Shown here piece by piece: positions 1 to 8,174 of a stretch of DNA of 64,000 nt. The stretch is from contig JAFUQU010000038.1 of the NCBI GenBank assembly GCA_017472255.1, positions 226,214 through 290,213 of the forward strand, written 5' to 3'. Made by a program: the position numbers and the translations under genes. This stretch comes from Clostridia bacterium. GTDB lineage: Bacteria; Bacillota; Clostridia; Oscillospirales; CAG-272. Position 1 is the first letter of the stretch; each line of letters begins with the position of its first letter. The notes under the pieces are model-generated. The model was not told the DNA's origin, did no database searches, and was given only the letters and a program-made list of their open reading frames with translations.

Positions 1-1792
1 CTGAAGGAATGCACCCGGTGGGCTATTACAGCCTGATCTACAACACCCGCGAGGAAGACAATCACCCCGAATGGCGGATTGTTACCGGCGCCGACGGCAC
101 GTCGATTCATCAGCGCGGCGGACGCTACGGTCATTGCTGCCCCAACAATCCCGAATACCGGGAATTTCTGAAGGCGCAGATTGACGAAATGGCCGAATAT
201 TTCTACGCCGATGAATCCGCGCGGGTGGACGGTATGTTCTACGACATGACCTTCTGGCCGGGACTTTGCTCCTGCCCTCACTGCAAGGCACTCTATAAGG
301 CGGTCACAGGCAGGGATGAATACCCGGCGGGCAATTGGGCTTCTCCCGAATGGCGGGGGCTGGTTGATCTGCGCGTAAAGCAGATGGGCGAGTTCGCACG
401 GTTCATCACGGATTACACGAAGGAAAAGATGCCGGGCGTCAGCGTGGAACACAATTACGCGTCGGCAGTCGCATCGGCCAGCGTGGAGTGCGGCTCCACC
501 GAGCTGGTCAACGACGCCTGCGATTACACCGGCGGCGACCTGTACGGCGATCTGTACAACCATTCTTTCACCGCCAAATATTACTACGGCGTCACGAAAA
601 ATCAGCCCTTTGAATACATGACCTGCCGCTGTGACCATTCCCTCTATGCGCATACCATAACGAAAAAGGAAGAAAGTCTGTCTGTGGAAGTTATGCTGAC
701 TGCGGCGCATCACGGCGCGTCCTTCATCATTGATGCCATCGACCCGGTGGGTACGCTGGACAGCCGAGTCTACGACCGCATCGGTCGGGTCTTCGAGCGG
801 CAGATTCCCTATGAGCCTTATTTCCGTGGGGAAATGCGGCAGGACGTGGGTGTTTACTATGCCACCACTGGACGTTTCAACAGCCGCAATCTTCCCTTCA
901 ACAGCAAAACCTGCTCCATAAACGCCGTCCGCACCCTGATCGAAGCCAACATTCCCGTAGGCGTCGCGGCCAACTCCACCACCGACCGCCTGCATCGATA
1001 CAAGACCGTGCTTGCTCCGGCAATTGCGGGCATTTCCTATAAGAACCGCGCCGATCTGCTGGAGTATGTGGAAAATGGCGGGCTGCTGTACTTTTCCGGC
1101 GTTGAGGAACCTGCGCTGGTTGAGACGCTGCTGGGCGCACGCTTTATCGGGTACACCCCCGAAGCCGCCGTCTATCTGGCTCCCACAGAAGCGGGACAGC
1201 CCTTCTTCGGTGAGTTCAACACCGACTATCCGATGCCCAGCGACTACAGTCTGCCCATCATCGAGGGCGGCGATTATGAAGTGCTCGCCACGATGAAACT
1301 GCCATACACCAAAGCGGGAGAGCGCCGCTTCGCGTCGATTCACTCCAACCCGCCCGGCGTGCTCACCGATATCCCCGCCGTTGTTACCCGCACGATCGGA
1401 AAAGGCCGCGTGATCTGGTCTGCGGCGCCCATTGAAAACGACAACCGGCGTGCTCACCGCGAACTGCTTCTCTCCCTGCTGTCCGCCTATATGTCCCCCC
1501 CAGTCTGCTGTCCAACGCCCCCCGCCAGGTGGAACTGGTCACATTCGAAGGTGCGAACGAGCTTCTCGTCAGCGCGGTCGATTTGCTCTGCACCGATGAA
1601 CTGCTGCCTGTGCGCCCCTTCACCGTGAAGCTGGCTGCTGCGAAGCCGTCGCAGGTAATTCGCCTTGGCGGACGGGATCGTGCGGATGAAGCTGTTCCCT
1701 TCACCTATGAGGACGGGCGGGTGTGCTTCACCGTGAATGAGCTGGTCATGTTCGATATGTACCGGGTTATAACAAACGACACCGTATCATGA
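1..1792 (+). pseudogene. Glycoside hydrolase-like protein, 5' partial and frameshifted
   Basis: The frame is open to the left edge, so the N-terminus lies outside the window. The visible part reads as a TIM-barrel glycoside hydrolase of the alpha-L-fucosidase-like/GHL6 type followed by a beta-galactosidase-trimerisation-like region: a GMFYDMTFWPG strand end near base 230, a CxxC pair in SCPHC, then VGVYYAT and a late GKGRVIWSAAP segment typical of glutamine-amidotransferase-like trimerisation domains. At the seven-C run 1495-1501 the frame breaks. The family-like sequence continues in the -1 frame (QVELVTFEGANELLVSA onward) to a TGA at 1790-1792, whereas the original frame runs on as unrelated residues to 1628. 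A one-base loss in the homopolymer explains this; sequencing error is as likely as true decay. No signal peptide can be judged. Exact family and substrate are uncertain. Confidence 0.6.
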
Positions 1793-1794
1793 AA

Positions 1795-1974
1795 ATCAGG
1801 AGCTGTTGCAAGTTGAAAACTTGTGACAGCTCCGGGGCGCGTATGCGCCCAAATACATCGGTTTTTGTGTGCATAGCACACAAAAATGGAGCCCTCAATT
1901 GGGCATACGTCGCCTTACAGGCGACAAGATGTATTTTATTGGGGCTGTTGCACCTTAGTGCAACAGCCCCTGAT
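1795..1974. repeat. MITE-like element made of nested hairpins
   Basis: A 180 bp intergenic block with imperfect 17 bp terminal inverted repeats (1795-1811 and 1958-1974, two mismatches; core GCTGTTGCA). Inside are hairpins at 1799-1833, 1835-1850 (GGGCGC/GCGCCC), 1862-1886 (11 bp perfect, ATA loop), 1891-1904, 1909-1925 (GTCGCC/GGCGAC) and 1941-1970 (13 bp perfect). Segments 1851-1859 and 1928-1936 pair (AAATACATC/GATGTATTT) and enclose three of them, giving a cloverleaf. No U-tract follows the last stem, so it is not a standard terminator, although it sits between convergent genes. No obvious target duplication is seen. It could be a miniature mobile element or a structured RNA; the family is not recognised. 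Confidence 0.6.
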
Positions 1975-1978
1975 CGCT

Positions 1979-3469
1979 TTATTCAAAATTCTTTGTAAAT
2001 GTATCCAGCGCATCCTGTGCGGTGCCCTTGTTGGCGTCGTACATGGAAGCGAAATCGGTGCTTGCTTCGTAGACCAGCGAGCAGAACCGGTCGGAAAGCC
2101 CGCCCCAGCCGTAATAAATGCCCAAATCGTAGGAACGCGAACCCAGAATCAGATCGAGCATCTCGGAGGTTACGGTATCGCGGGCGTATTTGCTCTTCAT
2201 GGCGATTTCATAGTAAGCGGGAATCACCGTGTAGTGCGACTCCGCAGCCCACGCCTCGATGATGACCGACGTGCGCTCCAGATTGGTCACGGTCTTCGGC
2301 ACGCACATGGACGCGGCGATGTAGTTCACTGCCGAATAGTAGCCGTCCTGATCCTCATCCAGCTTGGGCGTAGGCACGACGCCGAACTCGATGTCACTGT
2401 CGCGCATATCGGACATGACCGCCATGCACTCGCCGATGAACAGCGCGTTACCCGCCTTAAAGACGCTCAGCAGTTCCGCGTAATTGTCGCTCGGTTCAAA
2501 GCCGACAGGCGCGGCAGCGCTGTACTTCTTCGCGGTCAGCGAGTAGCGGATCCAGTAATCCTGCAAAACGATCAGCGAATCGATGACGTCGTAAATACGC
2601 TGGTTGTTCATAGTCAGCGTAATTTCGCCGTTCTTATCGGCGGTGGCGATACGCTCACCCGAGCCGACATATCCGGCGGTGATCACATAGTCGTGCGCCA
2701 CCAGACCCCAGCTGTCGCTTTTATCCATCTTGGTGTCGCCGTTCACATCGTTGGTCACAGCCTTGCACATCTCGGTCATTTTTTCGGTCGTCCATTTGCC
2801 GGAAGTGACCAGCTCATACGGGTCTTCTAGCTGATAATCGTCGATAATCTGCTTGTTGAACAGATAAATCCAGATGGCATCCAGATTGCGGACGGTGATG
2901 TCCGAGAAGAACATATAGTTCTTGCCGTTCACCTGAAGCTCCTCGATGCAGCGCTGATCGTACCAGGGATTCTCCAGATTCATGTAGGGCAGCTCCTGCA
3001 AAGGCGTCAGCATACCGTTCTGGGCAAAGTTGGCCGCGTCGGTGATGGAAGGCATGATGATGTCATAATCGTCCGAGCCGGACATAATCGACGTATTCGC
3101 CGGCGTTTTTACGTCGTAGCCGTTGACGGGAATCTGCTTGAATTTCACATTCAGCAGTTCCTCTACAGTCTGATTGCGTTCATACAGCGCATCGTTGATG
3201 ACTTCACCGTTGCTGCTCTCAATCTCAATGTCGTAGTTCTCCCAGGAACCGGCCTTTGCGCGGGAGAGGACACGGAATTCGTAGCCCTCATAGTCGGCAT
3301 CCGCCGGAATATCGGCTTCCAGACGGGTAGACTCGGTGACAGCTTCCGTGGTCGTGGTGGTATCGCTGCCCGCAGTGGGATCAACAGGCGTATCCGCCTG
3401 GCTGCCGCAGGCTGCGGCCGACAGCATAGCAATCAGCAGCAGCGCCGCAATGGGTTGACGTGCTTTCAT
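1979..3469 (-). CDS. Extracellular solute-binding lipoprotein
   Basis: A 496-residue periplasmic-binding-type protein tethered by a lipid. The start ATG at 3469 is chosen because AAAGGAG lies just upstream and it begins directly with the signal sequence MKARQPIAALLLIAMLSAAAC, whose last Cys is the lipobox residue. A Ser/Thr/Asp-rich linker follows, then a binding-protein fold with NGEVINDALYERNQTVEELL, a segment shared in outline with the SBPs at 12118-13581 and 61181-62584. Such proteins normally deliver carbohydrates or oligosaccharides to ABC permeases, but no permease or ATPase gene is adjacent, so the partner must be encoded elsewhere. It has its own consensus promoter. Substrate is unknown. 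Confidence 0.85.
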   Translation of the reverse strand: MKARQPIAALLLIAMLSAAACGSQADTPVDPTAGSDTTTTTEAVTESTRLEADIPADADYEGYEFRVLSRAKAGSWENYDIEIESSNGEVINDALYERNQTVEELLNVKFKQIPVNGYDVKTPANTSIMSGSDDYDIIMPSITDAANFAQNGMLTPLQELPYMNLENPWYDQRCIEELQVNGKNYMFFSDITVRNLDAIWIYLFNKQIIDDYQLEDPYELVTSGKWTTEKMTEMCKAVTNDVNGDTKMDKSDSWGLVAHDYVITAGYVGSGERIATADKNGEITLTMNNQRIYDVIDSLIVLQDYWIRYSLTAKKYSAAAPVGFEPSDNYAELLSVFKAGNALFIGECMAVMSDMRDSDIEFGVVPTPKLDEDQDGYYSAVNYIAASMCVPKTVTNLERTSVIIEAWAAESHYTVIPAYYEIAMKSKYARDTVTSEMLDLILGSRSYDLGIYYGWGGLSDRFCSLVYEASTDFASMYDANKGTAQDALDTFTKNFE

Positions 3470-3525
3470 AGTATCATTCTCCTTTGTAAATTTTTTGCGG
3501 AAACTTCGCATGACATTGCAAGGAT

Positions 3526-3554
3526 ATTATAACAGACGCACAGATTTTTGTCAA
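3526..3554 (-). promoter_or_regulatory. Consensus sigma-A promoter of the SBP gene
   Basis: On the minus strand TTGACA (3549-3554) and TATAAT (3526-3531) are separated by exactly 17 bases. It fires into the solute-binding protein gene that starts at 3469. Confidence 0.85.
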
Positions 3555-3568
3555 CCTAAAATTGTTTT

Positions 3569-4030
3569 TTATTTAATTTTTACGCCCTCCAGCGTCAGCA
3601 GAGCCTCCTTCATATCCAGCCCGCCGCCATAACCTCCGATGCTGCCGTCTGCGGCGATAACCCGGTGACAGGGGACAATAATACTAATGGGATTGCGGTG
3701 GTTGGACATACCGACGGCGCGGCAGGCTTTGGGATTGCCAACGGCACGTGCGATGTCGGCATAGCTGCGTGTTTCGCCGTATGGGATATCGCATAGTGCG
3801 CGCCAGACGCTCATCTGGAACGGCGTGCCGTGCAGCGCGTATGGAAGATCGAAGGTTCTGCGTTTTCCATCCAGATACTCCCGAATCTGTCCGCACACCC
3901 GGTCGGAAAAACCGCTCTTTATATCCTCGCCGTCTACGCAATATGCCCGGTCAAATCCGAGCAGAATTTCATCCTCATATATTACAGACATCAGCCCGAA
4001 CTTCCATGGATAGTATGCTGTATGCTTCAT
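3569..4030 (-). CDS. ogt: Methylated-DNA--protein-cysteine methyltransferase
   Basis: A 153-residue suicide DNA-repair enzyme that transfers the methyl group from O6-methylguanine (and O4-methylthymine) to its own cysteine. The active-site signature PCHRV is present with Cys121, the arginine-finger region SYADIARAVGNPKACRAVG comes before it, and GGYGGGLDMKEALLTLEG follows, as in the family. Length is usual for a single-domain Ogt without the Ada regulatory domain. RBS GGAGGG is upstream of the ATG at 4030. It is transcribed divergently from the barnase gene, with its own promoter at 4051-4079, and is not obviously linked to its neighbours in function. Confidence 0.95.
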   Translation of the reverse strand: MKHTAYYPWKFGLMSVIYEDEILLGFDRAYCVDGEDIKSGFSDRVCGQIREYLDGKRRTFDLPYALHGTPFQMSVWRALCDIPYGETRSYADIARAVGNPKACRAVGMSNHRNPISIIVPCHRVIAADGSIGGYGGGLDMKEALLTLEGVKIK

Positions 4031-4050
4031 TTTTCTCCCTCCTTGTAATA

Positions 4051-4079
4051 AGTATATCGTATTGTGAGGATAATGTCAA
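4051..4079 (-). promoter_or_regulatory. Promoter of ogt
   Basis: On the minus strand TTGACA (4074-4079), 17 bp spacer, TATACT (4051-4056). Confidence 0.8.
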
Positions 4080-4101
4080 GAGGGAATTTCCCATTGAAGT
4101 G

Positions 4102-4130
4102 TTGACATTCGCACGACCGCGCGGTATAAT
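4102..4130 (+). promoter_or_regulatory. Promoter of the barnase-barstar operon
   Basis: TTGACA (4102-4107), 17 bp spacer, TATAAT (4125-4130): a perfect consensus pair, predicting strong constitutive expression of the RNase and its inhibitor. Confidence 0.85.
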
Positions 4131-4162
4131 AGACAGGTAGATATTTTGATAGGAGAGATATG

Positions 4163-4765
4163 ATGAATCTGATAAAAAAGCATGGCCTGCGCTGGCTGGC
4201 ACTGGCGCTGACGCTGATTGCCGCCCTGTCCTTCGCAGGCTGCGGCAGCGAACTGCTTGACACGCTGGAGCTGGCTGAAGATGTGCTGGAGCTGGCCGGC
4301 GAGGTGTTGGAAGATACCACCGCCGCGCCCGAAACTACTTTACCACCGGAAACCACAAAGGCGCCCGAAACAACTTCACCACCGGAAACCACCGCGCCGC
4401 CTGAAACCGAAGCCCCCATCGACGAGAACGGCAGCTATGATTCCAAAAACGATGTGGCGCTGTATATCCACACCTACGGACACCTGCCGGACAACTATAT
4501 CACCAAATCCGAAGCCCGAAAGCTGGGCTGGGAAGGCGGTTCCCTTGAAACATACGCGCCCGGCTGTGCCATCGGCGGCGATACCTTCGGCAATTACGAG
4601 GGTCTTCTTCCCAAAAAATCCGGGCGCACCTGGACAGAATGCGATATCGACACCATCGGCGAATCCTCCCGGGGCGCAAAACGCATCGTTTTCTCAAACG
4701 ACGGGCTGATTTACTACACCGATGACCATTACGAATCCTTCACACTGCTTTACGGAGAAGAATAA
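4163..4765 (+). CDS. Barnase-family guanyl-preferring ribonuclease, lipoprotein-anchored
   Basis: A 200-residue protein with three parts: a signal peptide ending in lipobox FAGC (Cys27); a stalk of about 60 residues with Pro/Glu/Thr repeats of the type PPETT; and a C-terminal barnase domain from about residue 98. Barnase landmarks are all visible: LPDNYITKSEA (Lys115 = barnase Lys27), IGGD, SGRTW (Arg155 = Arg59), catalytic Glu159 (Glu73), Arg170 and Arg174 (Arg83/Arg87), and general-acid His189 in TDDHY (His102). The catalytic set is therefore intact. The ATG at 4163 is 7 bases from AGGAG; the ATG at 4160 is too close. The barstar-like gene starts 4 bases after the stop. Classical barnase is released to the medium; here the lipobox and stalk predict cell-surface tethering. 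Confidence 0.9.
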   Translation: MNLIKKHGLRWLALALTLIAALSFAGCGSELLDTLELAEDVLELAGEVLEDTTAAPETTLPPETTKAPETTSPPETTAPPETEAPIDENGSYDSKNDVALYIHTYGHLPDNYITKSEARKLGWEGGSLETYAPGCAIGGDTFGNYEGLLPKKSGRTWTECDIDTIGESSRGAKRIVFSNDGLIYYTDDHYESFTLLYGEE

Positions 4766-4769
4766 CATC

Positions 4770-5036
4770 ATGAAAGAAATTATACTCGACGGCGCGTGCA
4801 TGACCAGTGTCCGTACCGCTCACGCTCACATAGCGGACAGGCTGGACTTTCCCGCTTATTACGGCGGCAATCTGGACGCCCTCGCCGACTGCCTTTCCGA
4901 ACTGCCGTCCAACCTTTCCATTCTTGTTGAAGATGTTGACCAAATGCGCGAAAATCTCAGCGACTACGCCGACGTGCTGCTGGTTATCCTAAACGATAAA
5001 GCGAACGAGGTCGGGTTCAGGCTGACTATCCGATAA
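4770..5036 (+). CDS. Barstar-family ribonuclease inhibitor
   Basis: An 88-residue cytoplasmic inhibitor expected to block the upstream RNase before export. The barstar signature PAYYGGNLDALADCL is present, giving Tyr30/Tyr31 and the acidic contacts Asp36 and Asp40 that match barstar Tyr29, Asp35 and Asp39. The start ATG at 4770 follows the RNase stop by 4 bases, implying translational coupling so that immunity is made with the toxin. The position of barstar Glu76 is not clearly conserved. Length matches barstar (about 90 residues). Confidence 0.9.
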   Translation: MKEIILDGACMTSVRTAHAHIADRLDFPAYYGGNLDALADCLSELPSNLSILVEDVDQMRENLSDYADVLLVILNDKANEVGFRLTIR

Positions 5037-5044
5037 AAATATTA

Positions 5045-5058
5045 AGGTGCTGCCGCAC
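5045..5058. terminator. Left arm of a terminator split by the IS
   Basis: AGGTGCTGCCGCAC here pairs, with one mismatch, with GTGCAGCAGCACCT at 6667-6680, which is followed by CGTTTTCTT. Removing the IS and one target copy restores a hairpin with a short loop plus T-tract, between the barstar gene and the convergent gene ending at 6696. The two arms are now about 1.6 kb apart. Confidence 0.7.
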
Positions 5059-5131
5059 GGATGTAATGTGCCCCCTGTCAAGTAGACAGACTAAAAAACG
5101 AAAGAATTTACAAATCAAACGGATTCCATCA

Positions 5132-5159
5132 TCTCCCCCTGCTGCGCAGCAGGGGGAGA
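5132..5159. terminator. Perfect palindrome at the 3' end of the IS transposase
   Basis: Arms 5132-5145 and 5146-5159 are perfect complements with no spacer (TCTCCCCCTGCTGC and its complement). It starts 6 bases past the orfB stop and would form a very stable hairpin that ends or protects the transposase transcript, or blocks readthrough. Confidence 0.6.
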
Positions 5160-5165
5160 ATTTCG

Positions 5166-6014
5166 TCACGCGGCGGTGGTGAAGTAAAACTCGCAAGGTG
5201 TCATGTAATTCAGACACTTCTGGTAACGGCGAGTATTGTAAAAGTGTATGTAATCTTCAATGGCTGAAACGAGTGCATCTCGGCTCGTGAACTTTTTGAG
5301 ATAGTACATCTCGGATTTCAAGATACCCCACCAACCCTCCATCGGAGCGTTATCAAGGCATCTGCCGACGCGGGACATGCTTTGGATCATGCCCGCATCC
5401 ATAAGTTTTTGGTGAAATACCTTGTTGGTGTACTGAAAACCTCTGTCGCTGTGGAATATAGGTTTTGCCTCAGGATAAAGACTGGTTGCTTTGTCAAAGG
5501 TCGTAAAAACCAATTCATTGTTGTTGCTGTCACCAATCTTGTATGCAATAATGCGCCTGTCATAAAGGTCAAGTATTGCTGAAAGGTATAGCTTCTTCAC
5601 CTCGGAACCAATGTAATACTTAAATTCGGTAACGTCAGTAAGCCATTTTTCGAACGGAACACTTGCTTTGAAATCTCTGTTCAGCACATTCTCGGCAGTA
5701 ATTTCCGGCGTAGATCTCACATAATCCGGACGTTTTCTGCGAATAACGGATTTTAGTCCGAGGATGCGCATGAGACGGCGAACTCTCTTAACGTTAATTC
5801 TATGTGGAAGCTCGTCGGTCTTTTCTCGGTTAATGGTGATACTCATCTGTCTGTATCCGAGAACTCCGTTGCTTTCCTCATAGAAATCTTTTACATATTC
5901 TGTAATCTGCTTGTTCAAAAGCTCACTCTTGCTTTGCTTCCTGTTCTTCCACTTATAGTAAGATGATCTGTTCAATTTCAACGCAATACACATTTCCTTT
6001 ACGGAATAACCCAT
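5166..6014 (-). CDS. IS3-family transposase OrfB (catalytic subunit)
   Basis: A 282-residue integrase-core protein. It has an HTH_21-like N-terminus (GYRQMSITINRE, then RRLMRILGL) and the DDE triad: Asp127 in LTDVTEF, Asp190 in FHSDRGFQYT, and Glu226 in NAPMEGWWG, with the 35-residue D-E spacing typical of IS3. YNTRRYQKCLNYMTPCEF closes the domain. The ATG at 6014 is probably not the main start: the frame is open upstream, across the end of orfA, and allows an OrfAB fusion by -1 frameshifting at 6098-6104. Confidence 0.93.
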   Translation of the reverse strand: MGYSVKEMCIALKLNRSSYYKWKNRKQSKSELLNKQITEYVKDFYEESNGVLGYRQMSITINREKTDELPHRINVKRVRRLMRILGLKSVIRRKRPDYVRSTPEITAENVLNRDFKASVPFEKWLTDVTEFKYYIGSEVKKLYLSAILDLYDRRIIAYKIGDSNNNELVFTTFDKATSLYPEAKPIFHSDRGFQYTNKVFHQKLMDAGMIQSMSRVGRCLDNAPMEGWWGILKSEMYYLKKFTSRDALVSAIEDYIHFYNTRRYQKCLNYMTPCEFYFTTAA

Positions 6015-6067
6015 ATGTGTGTTAAGAAATTCTATCGCTATGTATATATGTTCTTGGCGAACTCCGG

Positions 6068-6592
6068 TCAGCGACCACCACCTTTCAGCTCCTGTAGTTT
6101 TTTTATGAAGGCATTTTCGATTTCAAGCTGCCTGTTTTTGGCTTCGAGTATCTTTACTTCTGCACGAAGTTTCTCCGTCTCGGTCATTTCATCGACCGGC
6201 TTTGTTCTGCCTCGGTTGTCCCTCAGCTTGTCCACTCCGCCTTCTTCGTACTTGCGTACCCATGCGTATATTTGCTGGTATGATACTTTGTATGTCTCTA
6301 CTGTTAAGCCGTAATCCTTGTTATGCTCTATGCAGAAGGCTACGATCTTTGCACGTTCTTCTTGTGTGGTCTTTCTTCCCTTGGTCATATAGATTTCTCC
6401 TTTGGCGCTGCTACGCTCCTTAAATTCTCTATGACCATTATACCATATTATCCATCTGCTGAGGACATGATCATTTGATATTCCGTATTTTTTACAAACT
6501 GTTCGCAAACTTCCTTCGCCTTTTAAGTATGCTTCTACTGCTTGTTGCTTTATTTCTACGCTATATTTCCGTTGCTTTCCTCGTCTTGACAT
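6068..6592 (-). CDS. IS3-family OrfA (helix-turn-helix DNA-binding subunit)
   Basis: A 174-residue protein with two HTH-like units: YSVEIKQQAVEAYLKGEGS near the N-terminus and KVSYQQIYAWVRKYEEGG in the middle. A leucine/isoleucine-rich coiled coil (EKLRAEVKILEAKNRQLEIENAFIKK, split here only for description) lies near the C-terminus. It binds the IS ends and supplies the N-terminal part of the OrfAB transposase. The stop lies 54 bases upstream of the orfB ATG, in a different frame. Confidence 0.9.
   Translation of the reverse strand: MSRRGKQRKYSVEIKQQAVEAYLKGEGSLRTVCKKYGISNDHVLSRWIIWYNGHREFKERSSAKGEIYMTKGRKTTQEERAKIVAFCIEHNKDYGLTVETYKVSYQQIYAWVRKYEEGGVDKLRDNRGRTKPVDEMTETEKLRAEVKILEAKNRQLEIENAFIKKLQELKGGGR
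6098..6104 (-). promoter_or_regulatory. Probable -1 programmed frameshift site of the IS
   Basis: On the coding strand, near the orfA end, the codons ATA AAA AAA CTA contain seven A followed by C. A -1 slip puts ribosomes in a frame that stays open through the orfA stop and joins the orfB ATG frame (about 28 extra codons), as in other IS3 elements. Confidence 0.7.
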
Positions 6593-6695
6593 AAATTAAC
6601 CCCCTTATTGTAGTCTCGATTACTTTTTGTTTTTTCGAGTGTCTACTATAAGGGGATTATATCAATGTGCAGCAGCACCTCGTTTTCTTCTGCTG

Positions 6696-8174
6696 TCAAT
6701 CGGTGGTCAGCACGGCGTCATACGCCATATTATAGCTCAGTCCGAACAGCGCGCAGACCTGGCTGTCGGGATCGACCGGTCCGGTATACTCCATATACCG
6801 CCCGGCGTGCTGGGTTACATATCCATCATGGAAATCGCCCTGACGGTTGAAATCCTCGATCACCAGCCACAGATCGCAGAGCGTGATCCCCTCTATCCCG
6901 CCGTAATCGCAGATATAATCCAGTCGAAGCTCATCGCCCCACTGTCCCTCATAGCAGGAAACCGAAGTAACCGCAAGCGTCAGCTCACCCACCGTAAGCA
7001 TCAGCGGCTCATCGAATGCCACAGTCTCGCCCGGTGTCAGGCGGGGCAGTCGGATGGAATCGAAAGCGCTCTCATCCCAATCGTTCGGGTTGAGCGAATA
7101 GCTCTTGACACTGCTTATCTTAACCCGGATTTCGTCCACCCGGATGCTTTCAATCTCCGACGCGGGTATCTCCTCACCGAGCACGTAACCGATGGATGCC
7201 AGCGTGAAATTGCGCTCCCAGACATACTGGTCGAGAATCACCCTTTCCCTCTCTTCGGAGGTCAGCCCGTCAAGATATTCCCACAACCTTTCCAGCGCTT
7301 CCTCACTGTACTGGACGGCAATCCGCTGATAGCCGGACAGATCGTACAGTTCATACTCGCTGCCGTCCGCCATGCGTACAATCGGGTTGTTGGCGTAACC
7401 GCCGTCGCCACAGAAACCGTAGACGGTTTCATATGACAGACCGGTCAGCGGCGCATCATCGATAATATCCATCTCCACCGCCACAATCCGGCTCTGCGGC
7501 GCGAGACGGTAAACAGACATCCGTATGCCGTTTTTCTCGCTTGTCATACAGTGATCCACGCTGTCATAGGGGATCGTGTTTATCGCAGCCGATACCGCCG
7601 GTCTGAAGCTGCCCGCAGTAAGCGTAAACGCCGATGTAAAATTCTCCACCTCCGAAAAAGTGAAGATGCGGTAGGCGTTCATATGCTCATCTCCGTCGGG
7701 CGTATATGTCCGACCGTCCGCCAGCGTCAGGGACAGGCTGTCAATATAGTTCCAGTTCGGCACAACATCGTCGGATTCGCTCTCCGGCTTATACACATAG
7801 ACCGTCAGCGTACCGTCAAGACCGCCCTCTCCGTCCTCTTCTCCGATAAACAGCGTGGCGTCCACAACCGCCTCTCCGATCATCATCGGCTGCTCGTTGG
7901 TATAAACCACCGTCGTTTCAGCATCCGCAAAGCCCTGTCCCGGACGGAAAATTCGCGAGGTCAACGCGGTACCCGCGATACTGACAGTCAGCAGCACGGC
8001 CAGCATAGCCGCCAGCGGCAGAATCCGGCGGATCTGTAAACGGCGGTAGCCCGCAGCTTTTACGCGATTCAGCCGCTTCGCCATGGCCTGCGCCTGAGCG
8101 GATACATCCTCACAGCGCTCGGTCTGATAGTATTCATACAGCATTTGTTCCAGTTTATCAGGATTGGTACGCAT
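6696..8174 (-). CDS. Membrane-anchored sigma-factor partner (putative anti-sigma/DUF4179-like)
   Basis: A 492-residue protein with an N-terminal cytoplasmic stretch of about 50 residues (YEYYQTERCEDVSAQAQAMAKRL), one membrane span (LPLAAMLAVLLTVSIAGTAL, about residues 52-71) and a large extracytoplasmic region of beta-rich character. The layout matches anti-sigma or sigma-linked sensor proteins of the DUF4179 type. Its start overlaps the end of the sigma factor gene by 17 bases, indicating translational coupling. No zinc anti-sigma motif (HxxxCxxC) is visible, so regulation of the sigma factor is inferred from gene order only. Confidence 0.6.
   Translation of the reverse strand: MRTNPDKLEQMLYEYYQTERCEDVSAQAQAMAKRLNRVKAAGYRRLQIRRILPLAAMLAVLLTVSIAGTALTSRIFRPGQGFADAETTVVYTNEQPMMIGEAVVDATLFIGEEDGEGGLDGTLTVYVYKPESESDDVVPNWNYIDSLSLTLADGRTYTPDGDEHMNAYRIFTFSEVENFTSAFTLTAGSFRPAVSAAINTIPYDSVDHCMTSEKNGIRMSVYRLAPQSRIVAVEMDIIDDAPLTGLSYETVYGFCGDGGYANNPIVRMADGSEYELYDLSGYQRIAVQYSEEALERLWEYLDGLTSEERERVILDQYVWERNFTLASIGYVLGEEIPASEIESIRVDEIRVKISSVKSYSLNPNDWDESAFDSIRLPRLTPGETVAFDEPLMLTVGELTLAVTSVSCYEGQWGDELRLDYICDYGGIEGITLCDLWLVIEDFNRQGDFHDGYVTQHAGRYMEYTGPVDPDSQVCALFGLSYNMAYDAVLTTD

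Larger units (their letters stand above)
5069..6664 (-). mobile_element. IS3-family (IS150-like) insertion sequence
   Basis: A 1596 bp element with orfA and orfB on the minus strand. Outer ends can be set as TG...CA (TGCCCCCTGTCAAGTAGACA at the left; reverse complement TGATATAATCCCC with TAGTAGACA at the right), sharing the core AGTAGACA followed by an A-run. The flanking ATG at 5066-5068 and 6665-6667 is a plausible 3 bp target duplication; up to 6 bp (AATGTG) matches, so the exact edge is uncertain by a few bases. Both reading frames and the frameshift site are intact, so the element may be active or recently inserted. Confidence 0.85.

Noticed and set aside
2100..2830. Plus-strand coding sequence overlapping the first SBP gene
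   Set aside because: Shadow of the SBP reading frame; low-complexity His/Arg/Val residues and no RBS.
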